Assembly (NCBI GenBank): GCA_010094045.1
Contig: ML986582.1
Span: 682,001 to 746,000 of the forward strand
Source: Lojkania enalia
Taxonomy: Eukaryota > Ascomycota > Dothideomycetes > Pleosporales
DNA: 64,000 nucleotides
Direction: 5' to 3'
The translations under genes and the position numbers were made by a program. Shown here in pieces: positions 12,206 to 22,672 of this stretch. The stretch's first letter is position 1, and each line of letters opens with the position of its first letter. The notes below the pieces were generated by a model that saw only the letters and a list, made by a program, of their open reading frames with translations, had not been told where the DNA came from and did not search any database.

Positions 12206-12776
12206 GGCAACGGAGTGAGAATGAGTTGAAAGCCCCAGGGATATGCACAGGGTATCGCGCGCAGCCGCGAGGCGTAGGTAGCGATTGTGATGCGAAATGC
12301 GGATTTGTCGCGACGCCTTAGCCTGCTAGTAAGTTGAGTTGAGTGGAGAGAAGGAAGGCTTAGATTGGAGGTCTGGATTTAAAAAAGTAATATGCAGTTC
12401 GCGCAACTTACCCTTAGTGTAAGATGATCCCTAAGGACAATCAGACCTGCGAACCGAAGCACTAACTGCGGCGAGGACTCGAAGTTGCGGCGGTGGAGAG
12501 CGCGACGGAGATCGAGAAATCTAGGGCCGAGATGCGCTAGGCAAATCGTTTCGCCGAACCGAGGCCTTGGTAGCTTGAATTCTTACCGCAATCTAGCCCT
12601 ATTCCATACCTACGTATATGCTCAGTTCGCCGCCAACCGCACACAACTCGCTGTAGCCGCGGGCTTGAAACGCACATTCCACCGACCACTCCTACGGGAG
12701 CAAAATCCCAATACTAGAGACCGAGACCGAGACCGCAACTGGGGTGTTCAGGTCGATTCTAGGACCAACATTCAAG
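12206..12776. promoter_or_regulatory. Shared divergent promoter of SF3A3 and FAL1
   Basis: 571 bp lie between the ATGs of two RNA-processing genes read in opposite directions. Open frames here are short and unconvincing. It is probably a bidirectional promoter, inferred from geometry only. Confidence 0.45.
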
Positions 12777-14073
12777 ATGGCGGACGGAATCGATCGCCAG
12801 ATGGACGACAAGATGGAGTTTACCACATCCAAGGAGGTCACGCCGCTGCCAACCTTTGAGGCCATGCACTTGAAGGAGAATCTCCTGCGCGGCATCTACG
12901 CATATGGCTATGAATCCCCGTCTGCCGTGCAAGCTCGTGCCATCGTCCAGATCTGCAAGGGCCGCGACACTATCGCTCAGGCTCAATCCGGCACAGGAAA
13001 GACGGCTACCTTCTCCATATCAATACTCCAGGTCATTGATACCGCTATACGGGAGACCCAAGGTTCGTATCGTGCACCATTTACCTATACGTGTGTTAAC
13101 TATACTCAGCTCTCGTGCTCTCGCCCACCCGCGAGCTGGCCACGCAGATTCAGTCCGTCGTTATGGGCCTCGGTGACTATATGAATGTCCAGTGCCACGC
13201 ATGTATCGGAGGAACCAATGTTGGAGAGGATATCCGCAAGCTGGACTATGGTCAGCACGTTGTATCCGGCACGCCTGGACGTGTCGCTGACATGATTCGC
13301 CGCCGTAACCTTCGCACCCGCAATATCAAGATGCTAGTTCTTGACGAGGCTGATGAGCTCTTGAACCGCGGCTTTCGCGAGCAAATTTACGATGTCTACC
13401 GTTACCTCCCTCCAGCTACGCAGGTGGTAGTCGTATCAGCCACGCTTCCATACGATGTCCTAGAGATGACCACTAAATTCATGACGGACCCTGTACGCGT
13501 GCTAGTGAAGCGTGATGAATTGACCCTCGAGGGCTTGAAGCAATATTTCATCGCGATTGAAAAGGAGGAGTGGAAGTTCGACACTTTATGCGACCTTTAT
13601 GATACCTTGACTATTACCCAGGCGGTCATCTTCTGCAACACGCGCCGCAAGGTTGACTGGCTAACGGAGAAAATGCGCGAGGCTAACTTCACCGTATCGT
13701 CTATGCATGGAGACATGCCACAGCGGGAGCGTGACAGCATCATGCAAGATTTCCGTCAGGCCAACTCACGAGTACTCATTTCGACCGATGTCTGGGCTCG
13801 AGGAATCGACGTTCAGCAAGTGTCCCTGGTCATCAACTATGATCTTCCGTCAAACCGTGAGAACTATATCCATAGAATTGGCCGTAGTGGTAGGTTTGGA
13901 CGTAAAGGTGTAGCGATCAACTTCGTCACTCAGGATGATGTTCGCATTCTACGTGATATCGAGCGTAGGTATTCTCTCACGATATCGTAGTCATACATTG
14001 CTAATTCGATATAGTCTACTACTCTACCCAGATTGATGAGATGCCAATGAACGTCGCTGACCTTCTTGGCTAA
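12777..14073 (+). CDS. FAL1: DEAD-box RNA helicase, eIF4AIII/Fal1 type
   Basis: Exons are 12777-13062, 13110-13964 and 14015-14073. The introns are 47 and 50 nt with TTAAC/CTAAT branch sites. The product is 399 residues, the usual family length. All helicase motifs are visible: Q motif around FEAMHL..PSAVQ, motif [25 protein letters not shown] (VLDEADELL), SAT, and in the second RecA domain [20 protein letters not shown] and [11 protein letters not shown]. The C-terminus [10 protein letters not shown] is the eIF4A-family ending. In fungi this protein acts in 18S rRNA maturation (yeast Fal1) and corresponds to the exon-junction-complex ATPase eIF4AIII. The [21 protein letters not shown] block favours this subgroup over cytosolic eIF4A. 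The start follows from the reading frame and family length. Confidence 0.95.
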
Positions 14074-15291
14074 GCGTGTGCGGAGGTATGATCGAGAGGG
14101 CATCTCATAGTCACTGCCAATCAAAATGTGGCGTATAATAGGTCAAAAATTTGATTCCCAGGTCAAGGCATTTTATGTGTGGAGGAAGGGCTTTTTAGCC
14201 AACCAGTGAGTTCCCTTCTTGTTGCGATCGTTTGCAGCTCTTGTGCTAATAGCGTGGTCTTGAACAGCTTGAATAAATTAAAAATTGAAGGAATATGCCA
14301 ATTCACTATGGTCTATTCTTGGCCACCCAAGCTTGATACTCGTTTACATTTCGACACGTCACACACCCATGACGCACATTCCGGCAAGAGAATGAGCACG
14401 CCCTCTTGCACAGTTGGCAATCTACATAATTGTCGGAAAGGCCAAACTAAACTAGCGTTTCCTGGCTCTATATCACCTTCTATTTCTCCTCACTTTCTAA
14501 TGCACTGAAGTTCTTGTTCACAGCGCCTATAAATATCTCTTATCATTGATTACTATCTCTTGTTCAAAGAATGTCCGGTTCCACTTCGGACATCTTCACA
14601 ATACCCTTCAGTTCCTCTTATCCCCATCTACCGCGTATCAACCTTGTTGATACTTATTTACCACTAGGCTAGTCATGGAATTAACATAGGAGGAATTCAA
14701 TGTACTTTGAAACGCCCTTTCGGCTATCAGCGATGGCTTAGCGGAAGTGTAAACTAACTCCAGAATTTTGAAAGACGGACTGAAGAACTCCAATTATTAT
14801 TCGGGAATATTGAGAGCACTTTTTTGAGAGAAATGCGCCAGGAAACGAGGAAGCTACGGAGTTCGAACAACGGGCGAGTCAATTTGAGAACAATCGGCGA
14901 TGTTCAGAGCCCAGAAACGAGACCAATGAACGTGAACTTGAGGGTGGTGGGGATGCGCGTAGCGTAGGGGGTAAGGTTAAGTGAGTGCAAGTCGAGGCGG
15001 TCTGGTAATAGACCCAATCATCGATTGCGCGTCAACTCTAGCAGTGCTCGTTGAAACCGTTTATGCTTAATCTGTCCATCATGGTAGAAGTTTCTAAGTT
15101 TTCCGTCCGCTATCTCAAAGTCATAACAGTTTTTATACCCGTTTCATTATCATATCATCTAACATTTTTTTCAATTTTTGTTTTTTTTTTCTTCGCCAAA
15201 ACGTAAAAAACATACTAATATCCCACGAATTCCTGGACCCACCGTCGTTTCTTTAGAGTGAGAGTTATGTGCCGAGGATGCTGTGACAAGC
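14074..15291. other. Gene-free stretch
   Basis: About 1.2 kb. Short open frames (for example 14179-14508) have no recognisable content. A T-rich tract at 15150-15195 looks like a promoter element of the downstream PAM2 reading frame. I see no RNA gene. Confidence 0.45.
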
Positions 15292-16701
15292 ATGCCTCCA
15301 TCCCACAGCTGCTTTCACCTATACCGTCACGTGACTGGTGTCGTTTTCAGCTTCGTTTCATGTACGCACGTTCTCTCTAAAAAAAATGTCTTCGCCTCCA
15401 CATTGCCGACACGACGACGCCTGCAACGCTCGCAACGCGCCAACCAGCGATCGCCACTTCTCCTACCATCTTCAAATGCGAGAAAAATATCGGCGCAAAG
15501 GCCATACCAAGCTTATGTAGAGGACGTTGAGGACTCTCAGATCTTTCTAGCTGCTGCTCATGACGAACTGGTCGCTGCCCACGGCAAACCAGTCACTACC
15601 CACAACAAGACAGTTGTTAACCAGCGCGACATAAACTCGACCGCGGCTATTTACCAACGCGATATGGATCCCACTGCGCGGGAGTTCGTCCCAAACCCTA
15701 ACGCCCATGTGACCGCTACCGTCTACTAGCCGGAACTAAATCCCACTATGCCGGAGTTTGTACCAAACTCCACGGCCGTTTCGCCCTATACTCATGTCAA
15801 TTCCCATCACCCCATCCCAAGCCCTTATAATAACCCATCTGTTCAGCGTCATCTTCTTAACTCAGTCAGCGGTTACCCCCGCCAAGCGGTCATCTATCTA
15901 GCCCGCCAAGGTTATGCCATCCATATATCAGGCGAACCTGTTCGTGTGACCGAGTACCCGAATATGGTTCAGACTGCTAGTGTAAACCCTACTAGTCTCA
16001 AGTGTAACCCTGGCCGCAAAGTCAATGCCAACTCCAGCGCTAATGGCATAATGGGCGGAATCGGCAATTCCGGAGCCGGAGCCGGAGCCAGGTCTGGTCT
16101 TACCTTCAGCGGTTCTGGTCGCCCTTTTAATGCAAATAGAGGTCGGGCAACTAACGATGCCTTTGGAACAGATAGTTTCTCAGGGTATCTAGGCGAACTC
16201 GTCTAGAGTAGTCTCCCGTACCTCGTGTCCTACCCTGGGATCTTTGATCATACCCCATGTTATCGCCCCGCCCCTTACTATCCTACACAGGCTCCGCATA
16301 CCAACCCATACGCGGATACCCCTACAGCACATTACATCCAAAGTGTCCCGACTAGTACTGGCCATCGGTCCTCAAGGCGCTCGAGACGGTCACGTCGTCA
16401 AGGTGGCAATAGAGGCCAACAAGGAGGGCAGCAAGGTCATGCCGGCACCGGACAAGGCTTGGGAGGCCAACATGGAGGATAGCAAAACTATGCTAGCGCT
16501 GGACAGGAGTTCGGAGGTCGCGGACAGCGTGATTGGTGGATGACAATTTGTAAGAGAGCAACGAGTAATAGTGAAAGAGTCGTGGATATGTGTTTCGGAC
16601 ACAGGATATGGAATTCAGATACAGAAGTCATAATGTTTGGAATGAAGACAGCACATATGGAAGGAGTTCTATCTCTGAGGTATGTGCATTCTCTGCGATG
16701 A
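15292..16701 (+). pseudogene. PAM2-motif low-complexity protein interrupted by three in-frame TAG codons
   Basis: One reading frame runs from the ATG at 15292 to a TGA at 16699-16701 and is interrupted only at TAG 15727-15729, 16204-16206 and 16480-16482. Two copies of a PAM2-like motif, the short peptide that binds the MLLE domain of poly(A)-binding protein, lie on either side of the first TAG: DMDPTAREFVPN (from 15661) and ELNPTMPEFVPN (from 15733). Aligning the two repeats places the first TAG opposite Gln (AIYQRDM versus TVY*PEL). Downstream come a Gly/Ser/Asn-rich stretch, a Tyr/Pro-rich stretch and a basic Arg/Ser then Gly/Gln-rich tail (SRRSRR, GQQGGQQG, GGRGQRDWW), typical of RNA-associated disordered proteins. 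It may be a CAG-to-TAG pseudogene or a readthrough/edited gene. The part beyond DWW (~16540) is probably untranslated. Confidence 0.5.
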
Positions 16702-16923
16702 AAGTGAATTACCAGTTTCATAGGAATGGGAATGACTATATGATGCTGATAATTATTCATCATTCATTGCTGCCTTGTGATATTCAAACCCGTTCATCGT
16801 ACAATCGTCTTCAAATATTTATGGCGATCTTGTCTAGCTACAAATTTCCTTCGCAAGCCAACATATCTTATCCACATCGAGCATCTTGCTAGAACTACAC
16901 CTTCAAGCCCCTCAATCAAACAG
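16702..16923. other. Short intergenic region
   Basis: A convergent interval after the PAM2 frame (+) and before the 3' end of the next minus-strand gene. No feature was recognised. Confidence 0.4.
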
Positions 16924-17382
16924 TCAATCCTTTACTGGATCCTTTGCCTCTCTATACTCCCTACATATATCCATACTTCCCCTCGCCTGTTTCATAGAGT
17001 GACTCTGCTCCCTCCACACATCCTTATACTCCTCAACGACCCTCCGAACCCTATTTTCTGCTTCTCCTCTCTCTCCACCGAGCACCACCAGCAGACCCGC
17101 TACGTGCTCTACATTCACTTTCTCTAGATCTTCTTTGTGGTCAGCTAACTTAGATTCTATGAGGGACATTAGTGCGTAGGCTTCTATTTCCTGCGCTTCT
17201 TCGTCAACGCGTTGGTCGGAGATTGCGGTGGAGTTGAGACGCTGGATGAGGTAGTCTAGCTGATTGATAAGGAATTCGATGTTCTGGACTTGTGAATACA
17301 TATGCGTATGAATCTCGCGGATGACGGTTAAGGGGTCGAGGAAGTTAGAAGTATTGTGGCCCCAGCCAGGGTGGCAGGGCAT
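16924..17382 (-). CDS. Small hypothetical coiled-coil protein
   Basis: A single-exon frame of 152 residues starts MPCHPGWGHN and ends REAKDPVKD. The middle (about residues 25-140) is charged and helical, with regular Leu/Ile/Val spacing (FLINQLDYLIQRLNS, ALMSLIESKLADHKEDLEKV), suggesting a coiled coil. There is no signal peptide, membrane segment or known domain. It lies ~410 bp downstream of another small coiled-coil gene on the same strand. Function is unknown. It could be a lineage-specific gene. Codon use looks ordinary. Confidence 0.55.
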   Translation of the reverse strand: MPCHPGWGHNTSNFLDPLTVIREIHTHMYSQVQNIEFLINQLDYLIQRLNSTAISDQRVDEEAQEIEAYALMSLIESKLADHKEDLEKVNVEHVAGLLVVLGGERGEAENRVRRVVEEYKDVWREQSHSMKQARGSMDICREYREAKDPVKD

Positions 17383-17791
17383 CGTGAGTGGCTGTGTGCT
17401 TGATCAGGTAGATATGTATCAATATGTGGATGGAGTAAAAAAAATGACAATTTATGTCAAAGGAGCTGGTGAGGGAGCCTGAAGGAATGTCTTAGAAGTT
17501 TTAAAGGCTCGCTATTTAATTTTGTTGGCACGGATAAGGATAGTGGTGCATTATGAAGAGGGAAATATGTTGAAGGAGAACATATGCTATGCTTATTTGT
17601 GGTTCGTCACATTCAACTTGATCTGTCAATCATCGTGTTCTTTGAATATGCGGACATCTGTCTTGATACTAGTCATCTCCAACTGGCCCTCATCAATATT
17701 ATTTAATCAGGATTATGGATAAAAGTACTTCATTGTTGTAAAGAATGAAGTGAAAAGGGCTCTGTGTACATTGGACTTCGAGATATCGGAC
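17383..17791. other. Intergenic region
   Basis: 409 bp between two co-oriented minus-strand genes, A+T-rich near the promoter side, with no supported gene. Confidence 0.45.
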
Positions 17792-18496
17792 CTACGCCTC
17801 CCTCGCCCCATTCATCTCTCCATCTACTAGCGGAGCCTCTACCTCACTAGTTTGGCCAAAAAGTGCTCCTCCCAAACCAGAACCCGCCCTCTCCATCCTC
17901 TCCCTATGCTCATTTAATTTTCTCCTATGCTCATCAAACAGCTTTTCATGAGCCTCAGCAGCCTCCTTCTTATGTCGCTCCACCTTACTCTCATGATCCT
18001 GCATCCTTTCCAAATGCTCACCAATCAACCTCTGATGCTGGTCAAGGACTTGCCTTGCCTGTTCAGAGATCTCCTTTTCGTGCGCAGCGATGCGGGATTC
18101 ATGTTCCATGAGGAGCTTCTCAAATTGGGCAATGAGCGTCCGGTGGGTGAGGATGTGGCCTCCATGCATGTTTGCAAAGGACATAGTGGGCCGTCGTGCT
18201 GTGGTCTCTTCAGATGCAGAAGCTTCTTCTTTTGGTGGAGTAGGGTTATTGCTTAGGCTAGTAATATCCTTGACTAATGTTGTAGGTTCTTGGTGACGTG
18301 ATAATTGCTCAGCCAGGGTGGCGATTGACACGTTATGTGGAGTCTTCTCCCCGCTCGTTGTAGTAGCCTCTTTGTTAGGTATGCTGGTATCCTCTTTCGC
18401 AGCTGTGTTCTTAATATTATCCTCCTCACCGATCCTGCGGCCTTCGTGCTTGCTACGCTTTGTGAGTTTCTTGATCGTCTTGGTGTATGGAGGCAT
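17792..18496 (-). CDS. Hypothetical protein with histidine-marked heptad coiled coil
   Basis: A single exon of 234 residues. Residues 1-115 are polar and likely disordered, with a basic start (KKLTKRSKHEGRR). Residues ~120-205 form a long uninterrupted coiled coil with histidine at one fixed position of nearly every heptad: 132, 139, (Gln 146), 154, 161, 168, 175, 183, 190, 197. The spacing is 7 with two one-residue stutters. The C-terminus is a short Gly-rich tail. There is no signal peptide, membrane segment or catalytic motif. A pH- or metal-responsive oligomer is conceivable but is inference only. The ATG at 18494-18496 is the first of the frame. Confidence 0.6.
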   Translation of the reverse strand: MPPYTKTIKKLTKRSKHEGRRIGEEDNIKNTAAKEDTSIPNKEATTTSGEKTPHNVSIATLAEQLSRHQEPTTLVKDITSLSNNPTPPKEEASASEETTARRPTMSFANMHGGHILTHRTLIAQFEKLLMEHESRIAAHEKEISEQARQVLDQHQRLIGEHLERMQDHESKVERHKKEAAEAHEKLFDEHRRKLNEHRERMERAGSGLGGALFGQTSEVEAPLVDGEMNGAREA

Positions 18497-21400
18497 TACG
18501 GGAATGAGGGTATGTTTTGGAGGAAGTTGAAGGTATCCGTCATAGTGATATATGTGTGAGACAATTCACCTTGCCAACAGGTCTAGAAAGTGAAATTTGG
18601 GAAGTTATTCAATGGTCAGTAGCGTAAGTCAAAAGTTACGATGGGCCGTTTAACTGTCATGTCACGTATCAATTGCGAATGATGATCTGTTTATGCTTTA
18701 CACTTAGAATTGAATGTCTAATTTGTGGACAATAGGAAAACACGTACAAAGCGAAAATTTACGTCTAATTTCATGCCACGTTGGGCACCCTTAATTCGTC
18801 AGTAGACTATTTTAAATTAAAGTGAGTCCTAATAGGTGGTCTACTAAGCCAGGAAAAGAACTCTTTGATATAGATAGATGCGAATCGATATCAGCTTTGA
18901 CTACATCATGGAATTTGAGGATCTTATTGTTATCATTGTCTTTATTCATATTTAAGGTTACAAAGTCTCAATTTAACCTTCGGAATCAACATTTATCCAT
19001 TGAAGCACTTCAATCTCCTTCACCGATATAGGTTTCTGCGGGAGTCCTGGGCCTATAGGTGAAGATTTTGTATTGCTCCTAAGCCGAGGGACCGCACTTC
19101 TCCAAATTATTGAACATATATCTAGACGATGGCCAGTTTAGCCGCAGTCGGGTACTCATCTCCATTTGCCTCACCAAATCACTTGCAATAGACGCAATCC
19201 ACCCCTTTTTCTCCAGAAGAGATAGATAAAATTCAGGGTCACTCTACCTAATAAAGCCATCTCTGATGCATAATTTATTAGTTGGAATAATCTCAAGTCG
19301 CCTAGATTCGATATCTCGTATTATCATTTCAATGACTTGTTTCACGTAAGGTACTAAGGTACCTCTCCTATCTCTATTGAATATTTGATCTAACATTTTT
19401 GGATCGACGAAGGTAGTTTTACTGTGATTATTAAGATTATGTAAAAGTTCATCTACCTCGGCTCGACGAGGATTCCGACTATGAGACACTTTAATCAGAA
19501 ATTGAAGGCCGAAAAAGAAGACAAAGTTGAAGCCTGCGCTAGGAGGACAGCTTTTTTGCAAATTATGATGTAAATTCTAACTTTAGTTGAGTAAAATTAC
19601 CAGCAAGCATCTTCGAGGAGTGGGAAATTGCGTTGTGTGTGAAGAAGGGCCGACAGACGATTTATACTCAAAACATTTTCATTCAATATTCAATAAAACG
19701 GTAATTAAATATTTAAAATCTCTCAGAACTATGATCGTGACATCAACGTTGACTTGCTTACTCAATATTCTTACGTGTATACACATCATCTTTGTTGATA
19801 AGTCGCAATTTCAAACGGCGAATGAGGCAATCTTAGAGCGTTTGCACTATCCCAATCATCGATCAGACGAATTGGATAATACTCAACGGACCCAAAGCTT
19901 ACAAGACACATGTTTGTAATAGAAAATTTAAGTGCAATATTCTTGAAATAACGAAATACTTTTGGAGATTATCATGTGCTCATAACTATAGCTATAGTGC
20001 CCCCCAACCCGCCCCCCCTTCCCTCCCTCCCTTCTAAAATAATTCTTTTGAGAGCTGTGTTGTTGGCTTGATGGCATGATTGACTTATCCGCAAATACTT
20101 CATCATCTTTACTCTGTCCGTGAATTCGTATCTGAGAAAATTTGATCCTTTTCACAGCACAGGCTTAATTTCCTATTCCATGGAGAATACTCCATTCCAT
20201 ATTTGGAGTAGAAGAAAGCCTGATTCAATTACATACTGGACAATTATACAATCTGGGATAATATCCCATATCCACATCATTCCCCGTACGGAGTCTTCAG
20301 TCTTTAATCTCATCACGTACCTCCCTGACCATCGCTTCAAAGCCCCCATGCCTGATTCTGAACTCCTTCAGCATCTCCTTAGTACCTATAACACGATTAG
20401 CCATAGCAACTCCACTAGGTCTAGCCCGATTCAGCCTATTGATTTCCTTCTGGCGATCTATCACGTGCTCAAACTATCCTATCGCAGCTAGTATATCTAC
20501 TCGGATATATATGATTCCTTACTTACCCAACCTCTGACAGGCAGGCCACTTACACTCATTCAATATACTACAGCAATTGGCTCTGCCTGCCGTCTGACAC
20601 AATCTCCTGGAGTGATTTTAGGAATGTCCTTTTATAGGATAGGCATTTCGTCTATGACCAATCTAAGATGGGCATGTATAATATTTTTTAATGCTTCCTC
20701 GGCCATTTTGCAGTCTATATGAGGAAGTAGCCGAAGGAAGCGGTTGATCTCTACAAAATTGGACACAATGAGGTTGCTTCTGCGATTTGTCACTAAGATA
20801 ACTTCCGGGGGTCTAGGCTAAGGGTGGGTTTGCAGACCTTGGATAGAAGGATTGAATTGCGTACATATTACGTTAACATATTGTGTAGATTTAGTATTTC
20901 AGTAGAGCATGCTTTATTATTCGCTTTGAAATACTGCAAAAGATTTATGGTATAACTAAATATTCTAAAAAGGCAGTGAAGATAATCTCTATAAATTGTC
21001 CTATGCTTATGAATACACTTTGGGAGTTTGAGTGGTCGAAGTGGTTTTGATGTTTGATCACAAGTGAAGATGAAATAGTTGGCAATCCTCACTAGGCGAA
21101 GGAGATGTGTCGCAATATTGCTAGGTAAATCATGCGGCATCTGTTTGACCAACGGAGGGACCAATGATGCCACATTTTTGTTTGCGCTAGCATAGCTAAA
21201 ATACACATACCACATGCATCGTCTTGCAAACTATGCAAGAGTATCATGTACTTGACTGCCTAAACTGAAATTTCCCTTTTAGATGCCTACTCAGGAATTT
21301 AAAAAGTTTTAAATTTACCACAGAGAAATGCAGCCTCCTATCTAACTAGTTTTGGTCTTCTATCAAACCGAAGCCAGAAGAATATGGCTCCCATTAATAC

Positions 21401-22246
21401 TTAAGTGATAACTTTGCGTATTTTGCTGTAGCACCCGTGCAATTTGCACCTTCTCTTATCTAGCCATTTCTTGAGTGAGGTTCTTGGATTAGAGGTGGAA
21501 AGGAATTGCAACCGTTTTATTGAAAATATCATCTTTTGATGGGATATTTTAACATAATAAGCCTACAGGTTCTAAGCACAAAACCAATAGTCCATATCGG
21601 CGGCTTTTTGTCCGTCGATGGGACCCCATTATTTCTCTTCAACCCATAGGTTTCTGATCCACTTGAGATTTTCAATCTTAATGCGGCTTTGTAGACACTA
21701 AAGGACTCTGTAGCATCATTAAAAAAAATAAAATTTTTTTGAACGAAATACCACCAACTAGCAGAGCGATATGACTCATACACTATTATTCTAGACGAAT
21801 CCAATCATTCCAATAATCAATGGGTTTGATCTGGAACCTTTCCTATAGATTTTATTTCTGACATCGATTCTCAGGGTTCCACTCATTGGTAAACTATTTC
21901 GTGTCAATTCCTAGCAACACAATGTTACAATGCGGTTTAATTAAGGCTCTACATCTATGGATCAAACTTTGCACTTAATATAGCCGACTGTTATAAAGCT
22001 AGACTACCGCAGGTGAAATTTGGAAAAAGAATATTAACTAGAAATATAGTTCTTCGCTGATGATGTAGGGTTTAAATAAAAGATACTAAGCATCACCTGG
22101 CCCCGCGCTGAGGTTAATGGATCAAACATGGTAAAAAAGCCACCGAATAAAACAAAAAATCGAAATGAAACCCCTGTAATACTACAAAGACACTTCGACC
22201 AGGACAATAAACACGCAGGCGAACAAGGGGGCTTCTTTCAACGCCT
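18497..22246. other. A+T-rich gene-poor region
   Basis: 3.7 kb of visibly A+T-rich sequence. Apart from the decayed gene at 20240-20818, one minus-strand frame (19244-19561, 105 residues, containing SRNPRRAEVDELL and PKMLDQIFNRD) reads like protein but has no known domain. Frames at 20868-21215 and 21529-21804 are Ile/Phe/Tyr-rich and probably chance products of base composition. I see no tRNA, rRNA or transposon ends. Confidence 0.45.
20240..20818 (-). pseudogene. Decayed or unresolvable gene of unknown family
   Basis: Three protein-like blocks follow each other on the minus strand in different frames. The first (about 20818-20637) holds NFVEINRFLRLLPHIDCKMAEE and ends LVIDEMPIL at a TAA. 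The second (about 20610-20530) is cysteine-rich, reading ANCCSILNECKWPACQRLGK, and ends at a good donor, GTAAGT. The third (about 20480-20330) includes EHVIDRQKEINRLNRARP and KEMLKEFRIRHGGFEAM. I could not find splice sites that join all three in frame, so I read it as a broken copy. An intron-rich live gene is the alternative. The Cys-x4-Cys motif may be zinc-binding, but I do not recognise the family. Confidence 0.4.
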
Positions 22247-22672
22247 CTAAACCCAACACCCTTGGACGGCTGAAGTATCACGAAATTGTTTCCTTAAAGA
22301 TTTGGGCAGAGGCTTGATCGGTCTAAGTAATACCTCTCCAGATTTCTGGTCCTCCTTAGTAACCCCCCCTCCCCCCGGCTCTTTTCCCCAATCCTTCCTA
22401 TTTCTAGATTGTGATTTTGTAGTATAGCTGCAACTGTGGAATGGCAATCTCAGACCCCAGCTATTCAAGAGCCTAGTGTAATATGGCTGCGACTCTGAGG
22501 TATATTTGGACTGTGTAGTTGAAATCTCTGATGCTATTGCAGAAGGTGTTGATGGCCTCGCATTTGTGAATGCAGCCCCCTTCGAACTTGACACCATCCA
22601 CGACCCTCGCTTCGAGATCTCCATTTGTTTCAGTATAAAGAGTGAGCTGGGGTTGATGCTCGGACTCCTCAT
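22247..22672 (-). CDS. Hypothetical small protein
   Basis: A single open frame of 141 residues, Ser/Lys/Arg-rich, with no signal peptide, membrane segment or domain that I know. The frame includes a Gly-rich GGGGVTKEDQ stretch and a basic PLPKSLRKQF near the C-terminus. Its ATG context is ordinary. It sits at the edge of the A+T-rich region and may be a lineage-specific gene or a chance frame. Confidence 0.35.
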   Translation of the reverse strand: MRSPSINPSSLFILKQMEISKRGSWMVSSSKGAAFTNARPSTPSAIASEISTTQSKYTSESQPYYTRLLNSWGLRLPFHSCSYTTKSQSRNRKDWGKEPGGGGVTKEDQKSGEVLLRPIKPLPKSLRKQFRDTSAVQGCWV

